Below the pieces are notes generated by a model. That model searched no databases. It had not been told where the DNA came from and saw only the letters and a list, made by a program, of their open reading frames with translations. Positions 8,140 to 15,823 of a DNA stretch of 34,779 nucleotides are shown in pieces. Each line of letters opens with the position of its first letter. The first letter of the stretch is position 1. The DNA is from a virus, in IMG/VR virus record IMGVR_UViG_3300044675_004173, positions 1 to 34,779 of that record; one strand, 5' to 3'. Made by a program: the position numbers and the translations under genes.

Positions 8140-9657
8140 TCAAGCCTCCATCAGTAGTTTGTAATTAACCATCAAGTAGCCGTTCTGATGGCGCTTGACC
8201 AAGTCAGGACGAATCTTCTGCACTTCTTGAGCGATTGGGCCGATGTGCTCGGTGTTGCTGCCCAGGTACTTAAACAAATAGAGCGGAATGCCTTGCGCTT
8301 CGCCAACGCGCTTGATGATTTTCTTCAAGCGTGAGTCAGAGAATGCGAACATCGCGGCGCTACCAAGTGAACCGCCAAGACCAAATAGACCGCTTGTGAA
8401 GCTGTTCGCGCTTTGGTTCTGCGCGTTGAACGCATCCAGCTGTGCCTGTCCCTGCAGCTGTGCCGCCGGGAGATATTGCGTTGGCTGTGAGGCCGCTGCG
8501 CCGTTGAATTGCGGCATGCTTGGCATCTGCACTTGCTGCCCGCTCAAGAGCGCATTCATCTCATTGAGAGACATCTGGCGCTGCATCATCTGCTCTGTGA
8601 TTGCTTGCTGGCGAAGCTTGTTCTGGTACTCAGATATGGTCATATCCTGACCAAATCTATCCTTCGAGACGTTGTTGTTAAAGCCGGTCGTGTTGATGTC
8701 CATGCCCTGCTGGTTTTGCCGCGCAGTATTCTCAAACTGTCCTTCTGCGATCTGCATATTGAGCAGGCGCTGCATCTCGTTGCCGCCCATCTCCAGAGCG
8801 TTGAAACGCTCGCGCGATTGCTGATCACCGAGACGCTGTGATGCGCGGTTGTAGGCCTCCGATCCAGCCGTGATGCCCATGTTTGCAAGCTTGGCGTCTA
8901 GAGCTGTTTGCTGCTGATCGTGAATCGGACGCATACGATCAAACAGTGCATTCTCGATGCGCATGCGCTCTGCAGGATTTGCTGACATATCGAGGTCAGT
9001 CTGCAGGCGCGGAGCTGTGCCAACACGATCAAACTGTGTAGCTTCTAGTGATTTACCTTTGTCTGGTAACCCTGACCAATCAAACGGCTTGGACATGTCG
9101 CCCTGCACCCGATCCATGAAGCTGCGTGCAAGCTCGCTTCTGTCTCCCTGGAGCGCGATCTGAGAGTCAAGTGCTCGCTGCGCTTCTGGATTCAGGGTCG
9201 TGGTCTGAGTCCAATTGTCCTGTCCCTCAAATTTGCTGCGATCGGGCATTGCCATGCCGTAGGAGCCCTCGGTGCCGGGCGTATAGATATCGGACCCGCC
9301 CGAATCACCGCCACCACCGTAACTCCAGCTTCCTGGGGTTGCAGGCTTGTAAGACGCCTTGTAATCGGCCATTGCCTTGTCATACCCAGCCTGGTCGAAC
9401 GTCTTGTTATTCGTCCAGGTTTGGCTTCCCCAGGGCGTGTACTGATTGGGTCGGTTGGCCGCTGTCTGAGCTCGAATGGCCTCAAGCGAGGACTGCCCTT
9501 GCTTCTCAGCTGCAGCCGTATAGTCAGGAGCTGGGGGCGCTGAACCTTTGCCACCACCGCCGCAGATGTAGCCGCCGCCGAGCTTTCGCTGGGTAGCGCA
9601 GTCACCAAAGGGTTCGCCGTGAGCGTAGAGCTCTCTACGCGACCATTCTTTCTTCAT
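8140..9657 (-). CDS. Internal or tail virion protein with C-terminal S74 chaperone domain
   Basis: 505 aa. The N-terminal part is Gly-rich and low complexity (about 27-140). The middle is helical and Gln/Met-rich (about 150-430), resembling podovirus internal proteins. The C-terminal 66 residues from S440 (SDSRLKKIIKRVGEAQGIPLY... EHIGPIAQEVQKIRPDLV... GYLMVNYKLL) are a short peptidase S74-type auto-processing chaperone. An S74 domain on a helical, Gln-rich protein and not a beta-helix fibre is less usual. Overlaps the preceding acetyltransferase-like gene by 23 nt; ribosome site GGAGAACG lies before ATG. It may be a tail-hub or internal core protein (inference). Confidence 0.8.
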   Translation of the reverse strand: MKKEWSRRELYAHGEPFGDCATQRKLGGGYICGGGGKGSAPPAPDYTAAAEKQGQSSLEAIRAQTAANRPNQYTPWGSQTWTNNKTFDQAGYDKAMADYKASYKPATPGSWSYGGGGDSGGSDIYTPGTEGSYGMAMPDRSKFEGQDNWTQTTTLNPEAQRALDSQIALQGDRSELARSFMDRVQGDMSKPFDWSGLPDKGKSLEATQFDRVGTAPRLQTDLDMSANPAERMRIENALFDRMRPIHDQQQTALDAKLANMGITAGSEAYNRASQRLGDQQSRERFNALEMGGNEMQRLLNMQIAEGQFENTARQNQQGMDINTTGFNNNVSKDRFGQDMTISEYQNKLRQQAITEQMMQRQMSLNEMNALLSGQQVQMPSMPQFNGAAASQPTQYLPAAQLQGQAQLDAFNAQNQSANSFTSGLFGLGGSLGSAAMFAFSDSRLKKIIKRVGEAQGIPLYLFKYLGSNTEHIGPIAQEVQKIRPDLVKRHQNGYLMVNYKLLMEA

Positions 9658-10084
9658 GCTCGTTCTCCTGTATCCAGCGGCACTCGTCTTTGTCCATTGC
9701 GAAGACGACTAGATCGCCGCCGTTTTCATGCTGACCTTCAAGTCGCAAAAGCTCTTTAAAACCCAAATGGCGATCAAATTTCATCGCCTGCCCGTTCTTG
9801 CTGTTGACGATGCCAAGCACCGTCTGCAAACGAAGCTGGTTGAATGGATAGTCAAACGCAGCCCACAACAGCTTGCGAGGAGCTCTACGCGTTACTAAGT
9901 TCACAACGTGCATCTGACAAGTTTTGCCAACGAAACCCGTGTATCCGACAACCCATTCAACCTGCTGTTCATCATTGATCCAGACCAGCGCCTGCATATC
10001 TGCACATGGCTGCACGCCGGCCTTTTCAAACAAGATGCCGGCTGCTGTCCTGCGTTCTGCGTCGGTGCGTGCGCTAACCAGCAT
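9635..10084 (-). CDS. GNAT-fold acetyltransferase-like protein of the virion gene block
   Basis: 149 aa from ATG at 10084, whose TGATG overlap with the previous stop decides the start. A longer reading up to 10201 would lie inside the nozzle gene and is not needed. The central part shows GNAT character: strand-rich WVVGYTGF and MHVVNLV, a helix, then LQTVLGIVNSKNGQAMKFDRHLGFKELLRLEG, the typical 'N..A...Y/F...GF' end of GNAT folds. Podovirus genomes often place a GNAT-like gene between tail nozzle and internal proteins. Whether it acetylates anything or is a structural relic is unknown; the acetyl-CoA loop Q/RxxGxG/A is not obvious, which leans towards a degenerate fold. Confidence 0.72.
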   Translation of the reverse strand: MLVSARTDAERRTAAGILFEKAGVQPCADMQALVWINDEQQVEWVVGYTGFVGKTCQMHVVNLVTRRAPRKLLWAAFDYPFNQLRLQTVLGIVNSKNGQAMKFDRHLGFKELLRLEGQHENGGDLVVFAMDKDECRWIQENEHEERMVA

Positions 10085-11676
10085 CACATCACCCCGCCAG
10101 TCTGATACATCACATTGCTCGATACATAGACGGTCCCTGGGTCGCCTTTTACCGACAAACGCAGCGAGCCGTAGTAGCCCATGTTCTGCACGCCAACCCA
10201 AGCGGCATAAGTATTCATTGAGCCTGACCAGGAAGCCTCATCCCATACACCCTCATCCCAGTTGGCTCCCACTGTCGCGTTAAAGCTTGGAGAGGAATAA
10301 ATCGGGTTGAAGCTGTACTCGACGTTCATTTGAGCCTGGACGGCAGGTGGGTTAGCGCCGATCAGGATCGGGCGAGCCATGCCAAAAATCTTCAGGTTCG
10401 CCGGGGCCCCAAATGCGTTAAAGCCGCCCTGGCACTGGCCGACAACATACGTTCCACCGACGCCATTGATGTCCATGCCGTCGCGCTTTACGTTTAGTCC
10501 AAGCTGGACATTTCCGTCTTCATCTCCGAAGTACAGCTGGCCGTTGAAGGTCTTGCTGCAGTTAATCGGCATGCCGGTGAACGTGCTCCAGGCGCCGGTC
10601 TGAATAAACATGACGTACTGCGTGTAATTGCTTGAGTCTCGCGGAACCTTAACCATCAAGACATCGTTGTCCTCGATGAGACCGAGCTCCCAAATTGGCT
10701 CGTCGATCAATCGCGAAACAAGAGGAGAAAGAACTGGAGCAATTGGCGCCGACAATACGTTGTAGGTATTGGCGACTTGGCCGTTGACCATCTTCGATAA
10801 TGGCAACAACCCGAGCTCAGTCAGAATGAATAATTCGCCGCCGTATTCGGTGAAGAATCGATCACCTAAGGGTGGCCGTCCGATGTACCAAATGCCCTTG
10901 AGCTGAAAAGTAGCTGGATCATCTGGGTCGGTTCCCTGGTAGACGATGACGTCACCCTGCGAGCCAAAAAAGACCAAGTAATCATCGATGTCGATGCCGG
11001 CGTTGTATGTCCAATTGACCATTGCTACGATCGAGCCACCACGCTGCATCAATGGTCCAAGATCGAGCTCAGTGGCCGCGCCCTGGAGTGCGTTAGGAGC
11101 AAGGTAGTAGACCTTGGCCGTGCCGTTTGCACCAAACCAAAGGCGGCGCTTCCATGCTGCAATCGATCCAAAGGTGCCAGTTAGGCCGGTTACAGCTGCA
11201 GCGCGATCAGTCCATCCAGTTGTCGAGTCGTATGTCCAGTAGCCGCCCGATGGGCTGGTCATGCAAAGATAGTTCTCGGTAGCACCCGAGAACATCAACG
11301 AGCTCCAGATTCCATCGGTAGAGGTTGTTGTCTCTTCGGGCAATGGGGAATCGACAGCTGTCGTGACGTCAAATATCTCAGCGCCAACGGCTGCAAATAG
11401 CTTGCTGTTGAGCGGGTTCTGAGCAAGATACGGCATCAACGACGCAACCGCACCGCCAAGCCCGATTGCATGCTTCTGGTAGCCACCGCGCAGCTGTACA
11501 CCAGTAGGCCGCGCAACAAAGTTATTCAGGACTACAGCGTCCTTCGGATCCAGCGTAATAAACGAGTCGCGATAGTTCAGCCCCTGGGTAGGAGCGAGCA
11601 AGGCCGCGACCTGGTGGTTGCGAGCTTGCGCCGCACGCCGTGGCGTCTTGTACATTGCGAGAGGTACAAGAGGCAT
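10084..11676 (-). CDS. Tail nozzle / DNA stabilisation protein (P22 gp10- or T7 gp12-type)
   Basis: 530 aa, beta-rich throughout with repeated W/G-containing blades (WSSLMFSGATENYLCM, WKRRLWFGANG, YLVFFGSQGDVIVYQG, ELFILTELGLLPLS, GQLYFGDEDGNVQLGL), consistent with a beta-propeller nozzle. The family forms a hexamer at the tip of the short tail and plugs or extends the channel. The start (TGATG, sharing one base with the upstream stop) indicates tight coupling with the adaptor gene. Order adaptor-nozzle directly after capsid genes is the podovirus arrangement. Which named family it belongs to would need a profile search. Confidence 0.82.
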   Translation of the reverse strand: MPLVPLAMYKTPRRAAQARNHQVAALLAPTQGLNYRDSFITLDPKDAVVLNNFVARPTGVQLRGGYQKHAIGLGGAVASLMPYLAQNPLNSKLFAAVGAEIFDVTTAVDSPLPEETTTSTDGIWSSLMFSGATENYLCMTSPSGGYWTYDSTTGWTDRAAAVTGLTGTFGSIAAWKRRLWFGANGTAKVYYLAPNALQGAATELDLGPLMQRGGSIVAMVNWTYNAGIDIDDYLVFFGSQGDVIVYQGTDPDDPATFQLKGIWYIGRPPLGDRFFTEYGGELFILTELGLLPLSKMVNGQVANTYNVLSAPIAPVLSPLVSRLIDEPIWELGLIEDNDVLMVKVPRDSSNYTQYVMFIQTGAWSTFTGMPINCSKTFNGQLYFGDEDGNVQLGLNVKRDGMDINGVGGTYVVGQCQGGFNAFGAPANLKIFGMARPILIGANPPAVQAQMNVEYSFNPIYSSPSFNATVGANWDEGVWDEASWSGSMNTYAAWVGVQNMGYYGSLRLSVKGDPGTVYVSSNVMYQTGGVM

Positions 11677-12437
11677 CAGTAGCCCACTCCACCGTAGCCC
11701 GTGTCAGGAGCATTAGTTGCTGTATTCAAATACGGGAAGGCCAGCGTCTGGGCCATGTTCAGCACCTGAGCGCCGACGTCATTGCCCTTGCGGTTCTCGT
11801 AGTTGACCTGGAAGTCACGCATAGCGACCGCAGAGTCAAAGCCTTTCATCTCAAGCCATTTCACTCGAGTGAGAAGCTTCATCAAGTAGCCGTCCATCAA
11901 GATGGTGTCGCCGTTCTTGTTGGCGTAGTTCTTGTAGTCGGTGGGGTCGTCAGCGTCCTGCACCCAGCCGTTCGACTGGTAATAGAACGAGAGCTTTTGC
12001 GAGCTTGATGGCGGCGCCTGAATCCAAAGCTTGCTGTCGCGGATCTGCCATAGAAATGTCAGTACGACCTTTGGCATACGGATGCGCAGTTGCTGCCAGG
12101 CTTGTGGGGAGATCGGGCCGATCGCAGGTAGGCGCGTGTCGACGTTCCACTGGGTCTGGTCGATGAACTGCCAGAAGTCGGCCGGAAGCTCAAACGAGCG
12201 TTCGAGCTGACCAGGGTACTCAGCAACGATGTCGATCTCGTAAAGCTTCGACAGCCGCTGCCATCCGTACAGGTTGAGCATGTCCTCGCCCGACATATTC
12301 AGGGCCTCGACCATTTGTTGCACGGCAGGATCTGTACTGCCTGCGGGGTCAACCGCGACTGGATAGCCAACCATCTTGCAGACAGACTGAATGATCGTCT
12401 GCAGCGTCAGGTAATTTTGCGTTTGATAAGTTGGCAT
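11676..12437 (-). CDS. Head-tail adaptor (P22 gp4 / T7 gp11-type)
   Basis: 253 aa. N-terminal helices (LQTIIQSVCKMVGYPV...AVQQMVEALNMSGEDMLNLYGWQRL, 12-61) are followed by beta strands (YEIDIVAEYPGQLERSFELPADF). This layout of helical bundle, GW motif, then strands is typical of podovirus adaptor proteins that bind below the portal as a dodecamer. The second half (KLWIQAPPSSSQKLSFYYQSNGWVQD; FDSAVAMRDFQVNYENRKGND) also fits the family. Ribosome site AAAGGAAA lies upstream of ATG. It is followed by the nozzle gene with a one-base overlap. Confidence 0.8.
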   Translation of the reverse strand: MPTYQTQNYLTLQTIIQSVCKMVGYPVAVDPAGSTDPAVQQMVEALNMSGEDMLNLYGWQRLSKLYEIDIVAEYPGQLERSFELPADFWQFIDQTQWNVDTRLPAIGPISPQAWQQLRIRMPKVVLTFLWQIRDSKLWIQAPPSSSQKLSFYYQSNGWVQDADDPTDYKNYANKNGDTILMDGYLMKLLTRVKWLEMKGFDSAVAMRDFQVNYENRKGNDVGAQVLNMAQTLAFPYLNTATNAPDTGYGGVGY

Positions 12438-12448
12438 CCAGGTTTCCT

Positions 12449-13117
12449 TTACTCAGCTGTCACAGCTTTCTTGCTGGACTTCTGCTGCGAGAGCTCCATC
12501 AAGCGCTGATTCATTTGATTCATCTGTTCCATCATGGCGCTGATCTGGTTGTCCTTTTCCTCAAGCGATTGCTGCATCTGAAGGATTGGGGCGTTACCTG
12601 CCGCCATTTGCAGGTAGGCGTTGGCTTTCTGCTTGTCGCCGTTAAACCCCATAATTGCCTGGGCAGCGCTTGAGCCATCGGCCGCTGCGGCGAGCTGCTC
12701 TGCGGTGACGATGTTGAAGAACTTGTATTCCTCGGCTTTTGATGCCGACATGAACGGCAACGAGGTGAGCGGAGTGCCAGATTGCTGATCGGCCCTGCCT
12801 TCTTTGTACGCAGCCCATTGCCGCGAAAAGCGGCGCGTATCGAGATTACGCACCAAGCGATCGATCACGCTGTGCTTATCGCCAGGGACCATGATTTCAA
12901 CAAAATCAACTTCTTCGTAGATCGGGCGTCCTGCTTCACGCGACTTCGCCGCGTTCATTTCGGGCCGTGCATAAAAGCGCACATGCAGTTTCTTGTCGTT
13001 CTGGAAACGCGCGTCATCTTCTGAACGCACGCCGCCGGCAAGACCAGAGTCATTGCGGGAGAACGGATCGTTAAGCAGGTCGTCAAGACGTACTTCTCGC
13101 TGGGTGGTATTCATCAT
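12449..13117 (-). CDS. Virion-block protein with C-terminal coiled coil, unknown
   Basis: 222 aa, not recognised by name. The N-terminal two-thirds is a compact mixed domain (HVRFYARPEMN..., EEVDFVEIMVPGDKHSVIDRLV, TRRFSRQWAAYKEG, EYKFFNIVTAEQLA). The last 45 residues are a Met/Gln-rich heptad region (ILQMQQSLEEKDNQISAMME...) likely to form a coiled coil. It lies between the capsid and adaptor genes. The start is MM; both ATGs follow AAAGGAAAATCC, the same leader as the scaffold gene. Possible roles are head completion or assembly. Confidence 0.75.
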   Translation of the reverse strand: MMNTTQREVRLDDLLNDPFSRNDSGLAGGVRSEDDARFQNDKKLHVRFYARPEMNAAKSREAGRPIYEEVDFVEIMVPGDKHSVIDRLVRNLDTRRFSRQWAAYKEGRADQQSGTPLTSLPFMSASKAEEYKFFNIVTAEQLAAAADGSSAAQAIMGFNGDKQKANAYLQMAAGNAPILQMQQSLEEKDNQISAMMEQMNQMNQRLMELSQQKSSKKAVTAE

Positions 13118-13147
13118 GGATTTTCCTTTTTTATGTGTAAACAGAGC

Positions 13148-13165
13148 GAGGGGCCGCAGCCCCTC
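13148..13165. other. Intergenic hairpin GAGGGGC-CGCA-GCCCCTC
   Basis: A perfect 7-bp stem with a 4-nt loop lies in the gap between the 65-aa gene and the 222-aa gene. No T-run follows on either strand, so it is not an obvious intrinsic terminator. It could be an mRNA processing or stability element that separates capsid-level from tail-level expression (inference). Confidence 0.5.
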
Positions 13166-13174
13166 TAATTGCTA

Positions 13175-13372
13175 TTAAGCAGGTACTACTTCCGTCGGGT
13201 TCAGGACCGTCAAGTTGAATGCCGTGCCACCAATGCGTGAATCTGCAATGGCATCGCCGGTTGACGCATCAGCTGCTGGGTAACCGATGCCTGTAGACAG
13301 GGCCCCCGTAGCTTGCGATGCGGTCGCGTCGTACACGAAATTCGCAAGGGATGAAGAGAATGTTGCTGCCAT
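13175..13372 (-). CDS. Small 65-aa protein downstream of the capsid gene
   Basis: 65 aa, Ala/Ser/Thr/Gly-rich, beta-like (FVYDATASQATGALSTGIGYPAAD... GGTAFNLTVLNPTEVVPA), not recognised. GGAG 7 nt before ATG supports expression. Size, composition and position immediately after the major capsid gene suggest a decoration or head-surface protein (inference only). Flanked on both sides by hairpins. Confidence 0.65.
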   Translation of the reverse strand: MAATFSSSLANFVYDATASQATGALSTGIGYPAADASTGDAIADSRIGGTAFNLTVLNPTEVVPA

Positions 13373-13383
13373 TTCGTATCTCC

Positions 13384-13425
13384 AAAAAGCGCACAGCCCC
13401 TACGAGTGATCGAAGAAGGCTGTGC
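13384..13425 (-). terminator. Terminator-like hairpin after the major capsid gene
   Basis: Read on the minus strand: stem GCACAGCC, 19-nt loop, stem GGCTGTGC, then GC and TTTTT (plus-strand coordinates 13418-13425, 13391-13398 and 13384-13388). Perfect 8-bp stem and short U-run. It lies 30-70 nt after the capsid stop and before the next gene in the same direction, so it may be a leaky terminator that gives high capsid but lower downstream expression. Confidence 0.5.
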
Positions 13426-13456
13426 TAAGGATGCTCACCACCTGGAGAGCTTCTTG

Positions 13457-14446
13457 TTAGGCCGTGGTGTCAAACAAGCGACCCTGGAACTGCGCACCAC
13501 TACATGTCAAATTGCCAGCCCACGCTAAGATCTGAACCTCGGCGTCCTGGTTGATGGAGTAGCGACGATCAGGTGACAGCGGAACCATGTTGCGGTCACG
13601 GTGAGGGCGCCAGGAGATGTACTTGGTGTTCAAGAAGAACGCAGTCTTTGCAGGACATGCGCCGCCGATACCGCCGTCGAGCACAACGTCAGCGTCCATG
13701 AACTTAATCGTGGGGAAGCCGAGGTTTGCAGAAGCAGGATCAGTAAAGCGCTGCTGTGGCTGCAACGAACCCATGTAGTACGACCACATGACGTTGTCCA
13801 TGACGATCAGGTCAGGACGATCGCTGCCGCGAACCAGCTTGGCCCACAGTGCGTTCATGTATGTCTGGATGTTGCTTGAGGAGATCGCTGCGCCGCCATC
13901 GGTAGCTGCATCGAACTTGCCTGAGCGCCAGAAGGACCAGGTTGCACGGTTGATTCCACCGTAGGTGCCTGTGGCTGGATTGGTGGGCACAGCAGCGTCG
14001 AGTCCGGTTACTTCCTTGCCACCGTCGCCGGTGCCGTCGGAGTAGATCGAGGTCGAGAGTTGGTTAGCCATCGTGCTTTCAGCGACGTTGATGCGTGCTT
14101 CCATCAAGTCGATCATCTGCTCGCGTCCAGCGTTCTGCAGCTGCTCGAGGCCGCTGATTACGACAGGCACTGCGAACTGCTTGATCTGGTACTCGGCTGC
14201 GCTGATAACGTCAGCTGCGGCAACAGGCAACAGGTCGTAGCCGCTGTAAAAGCCAGCGTTTGGGTTCTCGGCAAACGAGAGTTCTTCGAGGATGACGTTA
14301 CCGCCAGAGAACGTGCGAACTTTGCCGCGCTGATTCAGGCGCTGAAGGATGGCGTTGTTCTTGGTGACGTTGTCTGCGATTTGACGCGAACGGGACTGAA
14401 TGGTCGTTGCGACGATGTCGCTAACTGAGGGATTGGCAAATGCCAT
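13457..14446 (-). CDS. Major capsid protein, HK97-fold
   Basis: 329 aa with AGGAG 7 nt before ATG. The N-terminal arm (SDIVATTIQSRSRQIADNVTKNNAILQRLNQRG) leads to an E-loop-like region (FAENPNAGFYSGYDLL), a long spine-helix region (NAGREQMIDLMEARINVAESTMANQLSTSIY) and A-domain strands (RPDLIVMDNVMWSYYMGSLQPQ; PTIKFMDADVVLDG; YSINQDAEVQILAWAGNLTC). This layout, size and position after the scaffold are those of podovirus coat proteins. No N-terminal protease-cleaved delta domain is needed because a separate scaffold gene exists. Upstream promoter and downstream hairpin suggest separately boosted expression. Confidence 0.9.
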   Translation of the reverse strand: MAFANPSVSDIVATTIQSRSRQIADNVTKNNAILQRLNQRGKVRTFSGGNVILEELSFAENPNAGFYSGYDLLPVAAADVISAAEYQIKQFAVPVVISGLEQLQNAGREQMIDLMEARINVAESTMANQLSTSIYSDGTGDGGKEVTGLDAAVPTNPATGTYGGINRATWSFWRSGKFDAATDGGAAISSSNIQTYMNALWAKLVRGSDRPDLIVMDNVMWSYYMGSLQPQQRFTDPASANLGFPTIKFMDADVVLDGGIGGACPAKTAFFLNTKYISWRPHRDRNMVPLSPDRRYSINQDAEVQILAWAGNLTCSGAQFQGRLFDTTA

Positions 14447-14630
14447 TTTGGAACTCCTAATGAATTAGACAAAAAGGGATTGGCTTGACGCCGGTCTCTT
14501 TGGCTGTCTTTCTCTGGAGTCCGTCGCTGGTGGCTCTATGGAGTCCTGCGTTGCGGTGGCTCACTGCCGACAACCGCTTACTACTCAAAGCATCACTGTG
14601 GATGGCCCGTAGGTTCGCATCAGTGCGTAT

Positions 14631-14646
14631 TGATGTTTTAACATCA
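14631..14646. repeat. Dyad TGATGTT-TT-AACATCA
   Basis: A perfect 7-bp inverted repeat with a 2-nt centre in the scaffold-capsid gap. It overlaps the -10 of the candidate capsid promoter, where an operator or activator site would be expected. Seen directly; regulatory role inferred. Confidence 0.45.
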
Positions 14647-14663
14647 GGTATAGATAGTGACAA
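14635..14663 (-). promoter_or_regulatory. Candidate capsid promoter
   Basis: On the minus strand, TTGTCA (14663-14658) and TAAAAC (14640-14635) are separated by 17 bp, near sigma70 consensus (5/6 and about 4/6). It would start RNA about 180 nt before the capsid ATG, inside a 244-bp gap unusual in this tightly packed late block. Late podovirus coat genes often need extra expression. The 200 nt between it and the capsid ATG show no credible gene. Confidence 0.35.
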
Positions 14664-14684
14664 CGCGAGGGAATTACCCTCGCG
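14664..14684. other. Hairpin after the scaffold gene
   Basis: CGCGAGGG-AATTA-CCCTCGCG, perfect 8-bp stem with a 5-nt loop, beginning 6 nt after the scaffold stop on the minus strand. No clear U-run follows in that direction. It may be a 3'-end protector or a factor-dependent terminator of the scaffold message. Confidence 0.5.
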
Positions 14685-14690
14685 CGTTTA

Positions 14691-15803
14691 TTAACGCCCG
14701 TTCTGTGCCCAGGCGCTTTCTAACGCCGACCGAAGATCTGCCGCACTAGAGCTATTAGACCCACCGGACGGAGCTCCTGAGACGCTGACTGAGGCGGCTC
14801 TGGCTCTTTGCGCGACCTGGTTGGTGCTCTGGGCTTGCGTGGCTTTGTCACGGTTGGCAAGGATTTTGCCGATTGACGGGTGCGACCTACAGGCTTTGTC
14901 ATAAGCCTCCTCCAGTGAGAGTTCTCGGCCACGTTTGTGAGCCATTTCGATTAAGTCGGCCATGTCGTCTTTGACGTCCATCGCAAACTCATGGTTTGCT
15001 AGAAAACCTTGCACTTCATTGCCGGCCTGCCCTTGCATCTGCTGCTCTTGCATTTGTTGCATTTGCTGGAACTGGTTCATGAACTGCTTAACCGGAGCAA
15101 TTTCCTGCTCAAGCTTTTGTCGCATCATCACTTCACGAGGGTCTTCCTGTGGAGTTTGCCCAACGAGAGCATGGTCTAGCGTCTCGATGAATCCTTTGCC
15201 AAAGCGGCCAACGCCGTACTGGTTGATGATTTGTGAAACTAGTCCTGCGAGCTCGGGTGCCGTGCTGGTGCGCAGCCTGGCCGCTGTGGCCATCAGGTTG
15301 TCGATGGCCTGGAATGGATTGCTGTTCTCTGCACGAATGAAATGCTCGTAGGGGGCGATGGTGCGCTGAAAGGCCTCAGCCATCTTGCGCGACTCGGCCG
15401 TCTCCTGCATCACTCGAGTGAACTCACCTTCGCGGCGAGCGATTTCGCCACGGACCTCAGCCGGCAATGACTGCCAGTGTTGGCGTGTCTCTGGCTTCCA
15501 GGACTGCGGAGCACGCTCCTCGCGATTTGCCTTGGGCTCAGACTTCGGGCCAGGCTGGATGCCTTCCTCAGGCTTCTTTGCAAACTTGCCAGAGGGATCG
15601 CGTTCGCGACTTTCCCGAGGAGTTTCCCCCTCGGGTGCCGCTGTCTCACTCTCCTGGGCCGCTGCCGGCGCAGGATCACTGCTCACCGTTTGGGACGGTT
15701 CGGGTGCAGCAGAGGTTTCAAGCTGCGAGTCGTTCTGCGCGGGCGCTTCTGATTCGCCCATCGCTTCTTCTAAGCTCTCGCGTAGTGAGGTGGTGTTTTC
15801 CAT
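14691..15803 (-). CDS. Scaffolding protein
   Basis: 370 aa. Residues 1-110 are low complexity, Glu/Ser/Ala/Pro-rich and charged (NTTSLRESLEEAMGESEAPAQN). The middle is helical (about 115-260) with a Gln/Met run (FQQMQQMQEQQMQGQ), and a C-terminal helix-rich region (SLEEAYDKACRSHPSIGKIL) precedes a Ser/Gly/Ala tail. This composition and the position directly before the major capsid gene are those of phage scaffolds, which nucleate procapsid assembly and leave before DNA packaging. The ATG follows AAGGAAAATCC. A hairpin follows the stop. Confidence 0.82.
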   Translation of the reverse strand: MENTTSLRESLEEAMGESEAPAQNDSQLETSAAPEPSQTVSSDPAPAAAQESETAAPEGETPRESRERDPSGKFAKKPEEGIQPGPKSEPKANREERAPQSWKPETRQHWQSLPAEVRGEIARREGEFTRVMQETAESRKMAEAFQRTIAPYEHFIRAENSNPFQAIDNLMATAARLRTSTAPELAGLVSQIINQYGVGRFGKGFIETLDHALVGQTPQEDPREVMMRQKLEQEIAPVKQFMNQFQQMQQMQEQQMQGQAGNEVQGFLANHEFAMDVKDDMADLIEMAHKRGRELSLEEAYDKACRSHPSIGKILANRDKATQAQSTNQVAQRARAASVSVSGAPSGGSNSSSAADLRSALESAWAQNGR

Positions 15804-15823
15804 AGGATTTTCCTTTTTTTTGT

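Noticed and set aside
10085-10201. 39-residue N-terminal extension of the acetyltransferase-like gene
   Set aside because: It lies wholly inside the nozzle gene; the TGATG junction at 10084 is the normal coupled start.
14457-14663. 68-aa minus-strand frame in the scaffold-capsid gap
   Set aside because: TTG start without ribosome site, overlaps promoter and dyad, and its protein looks unstructured and random.
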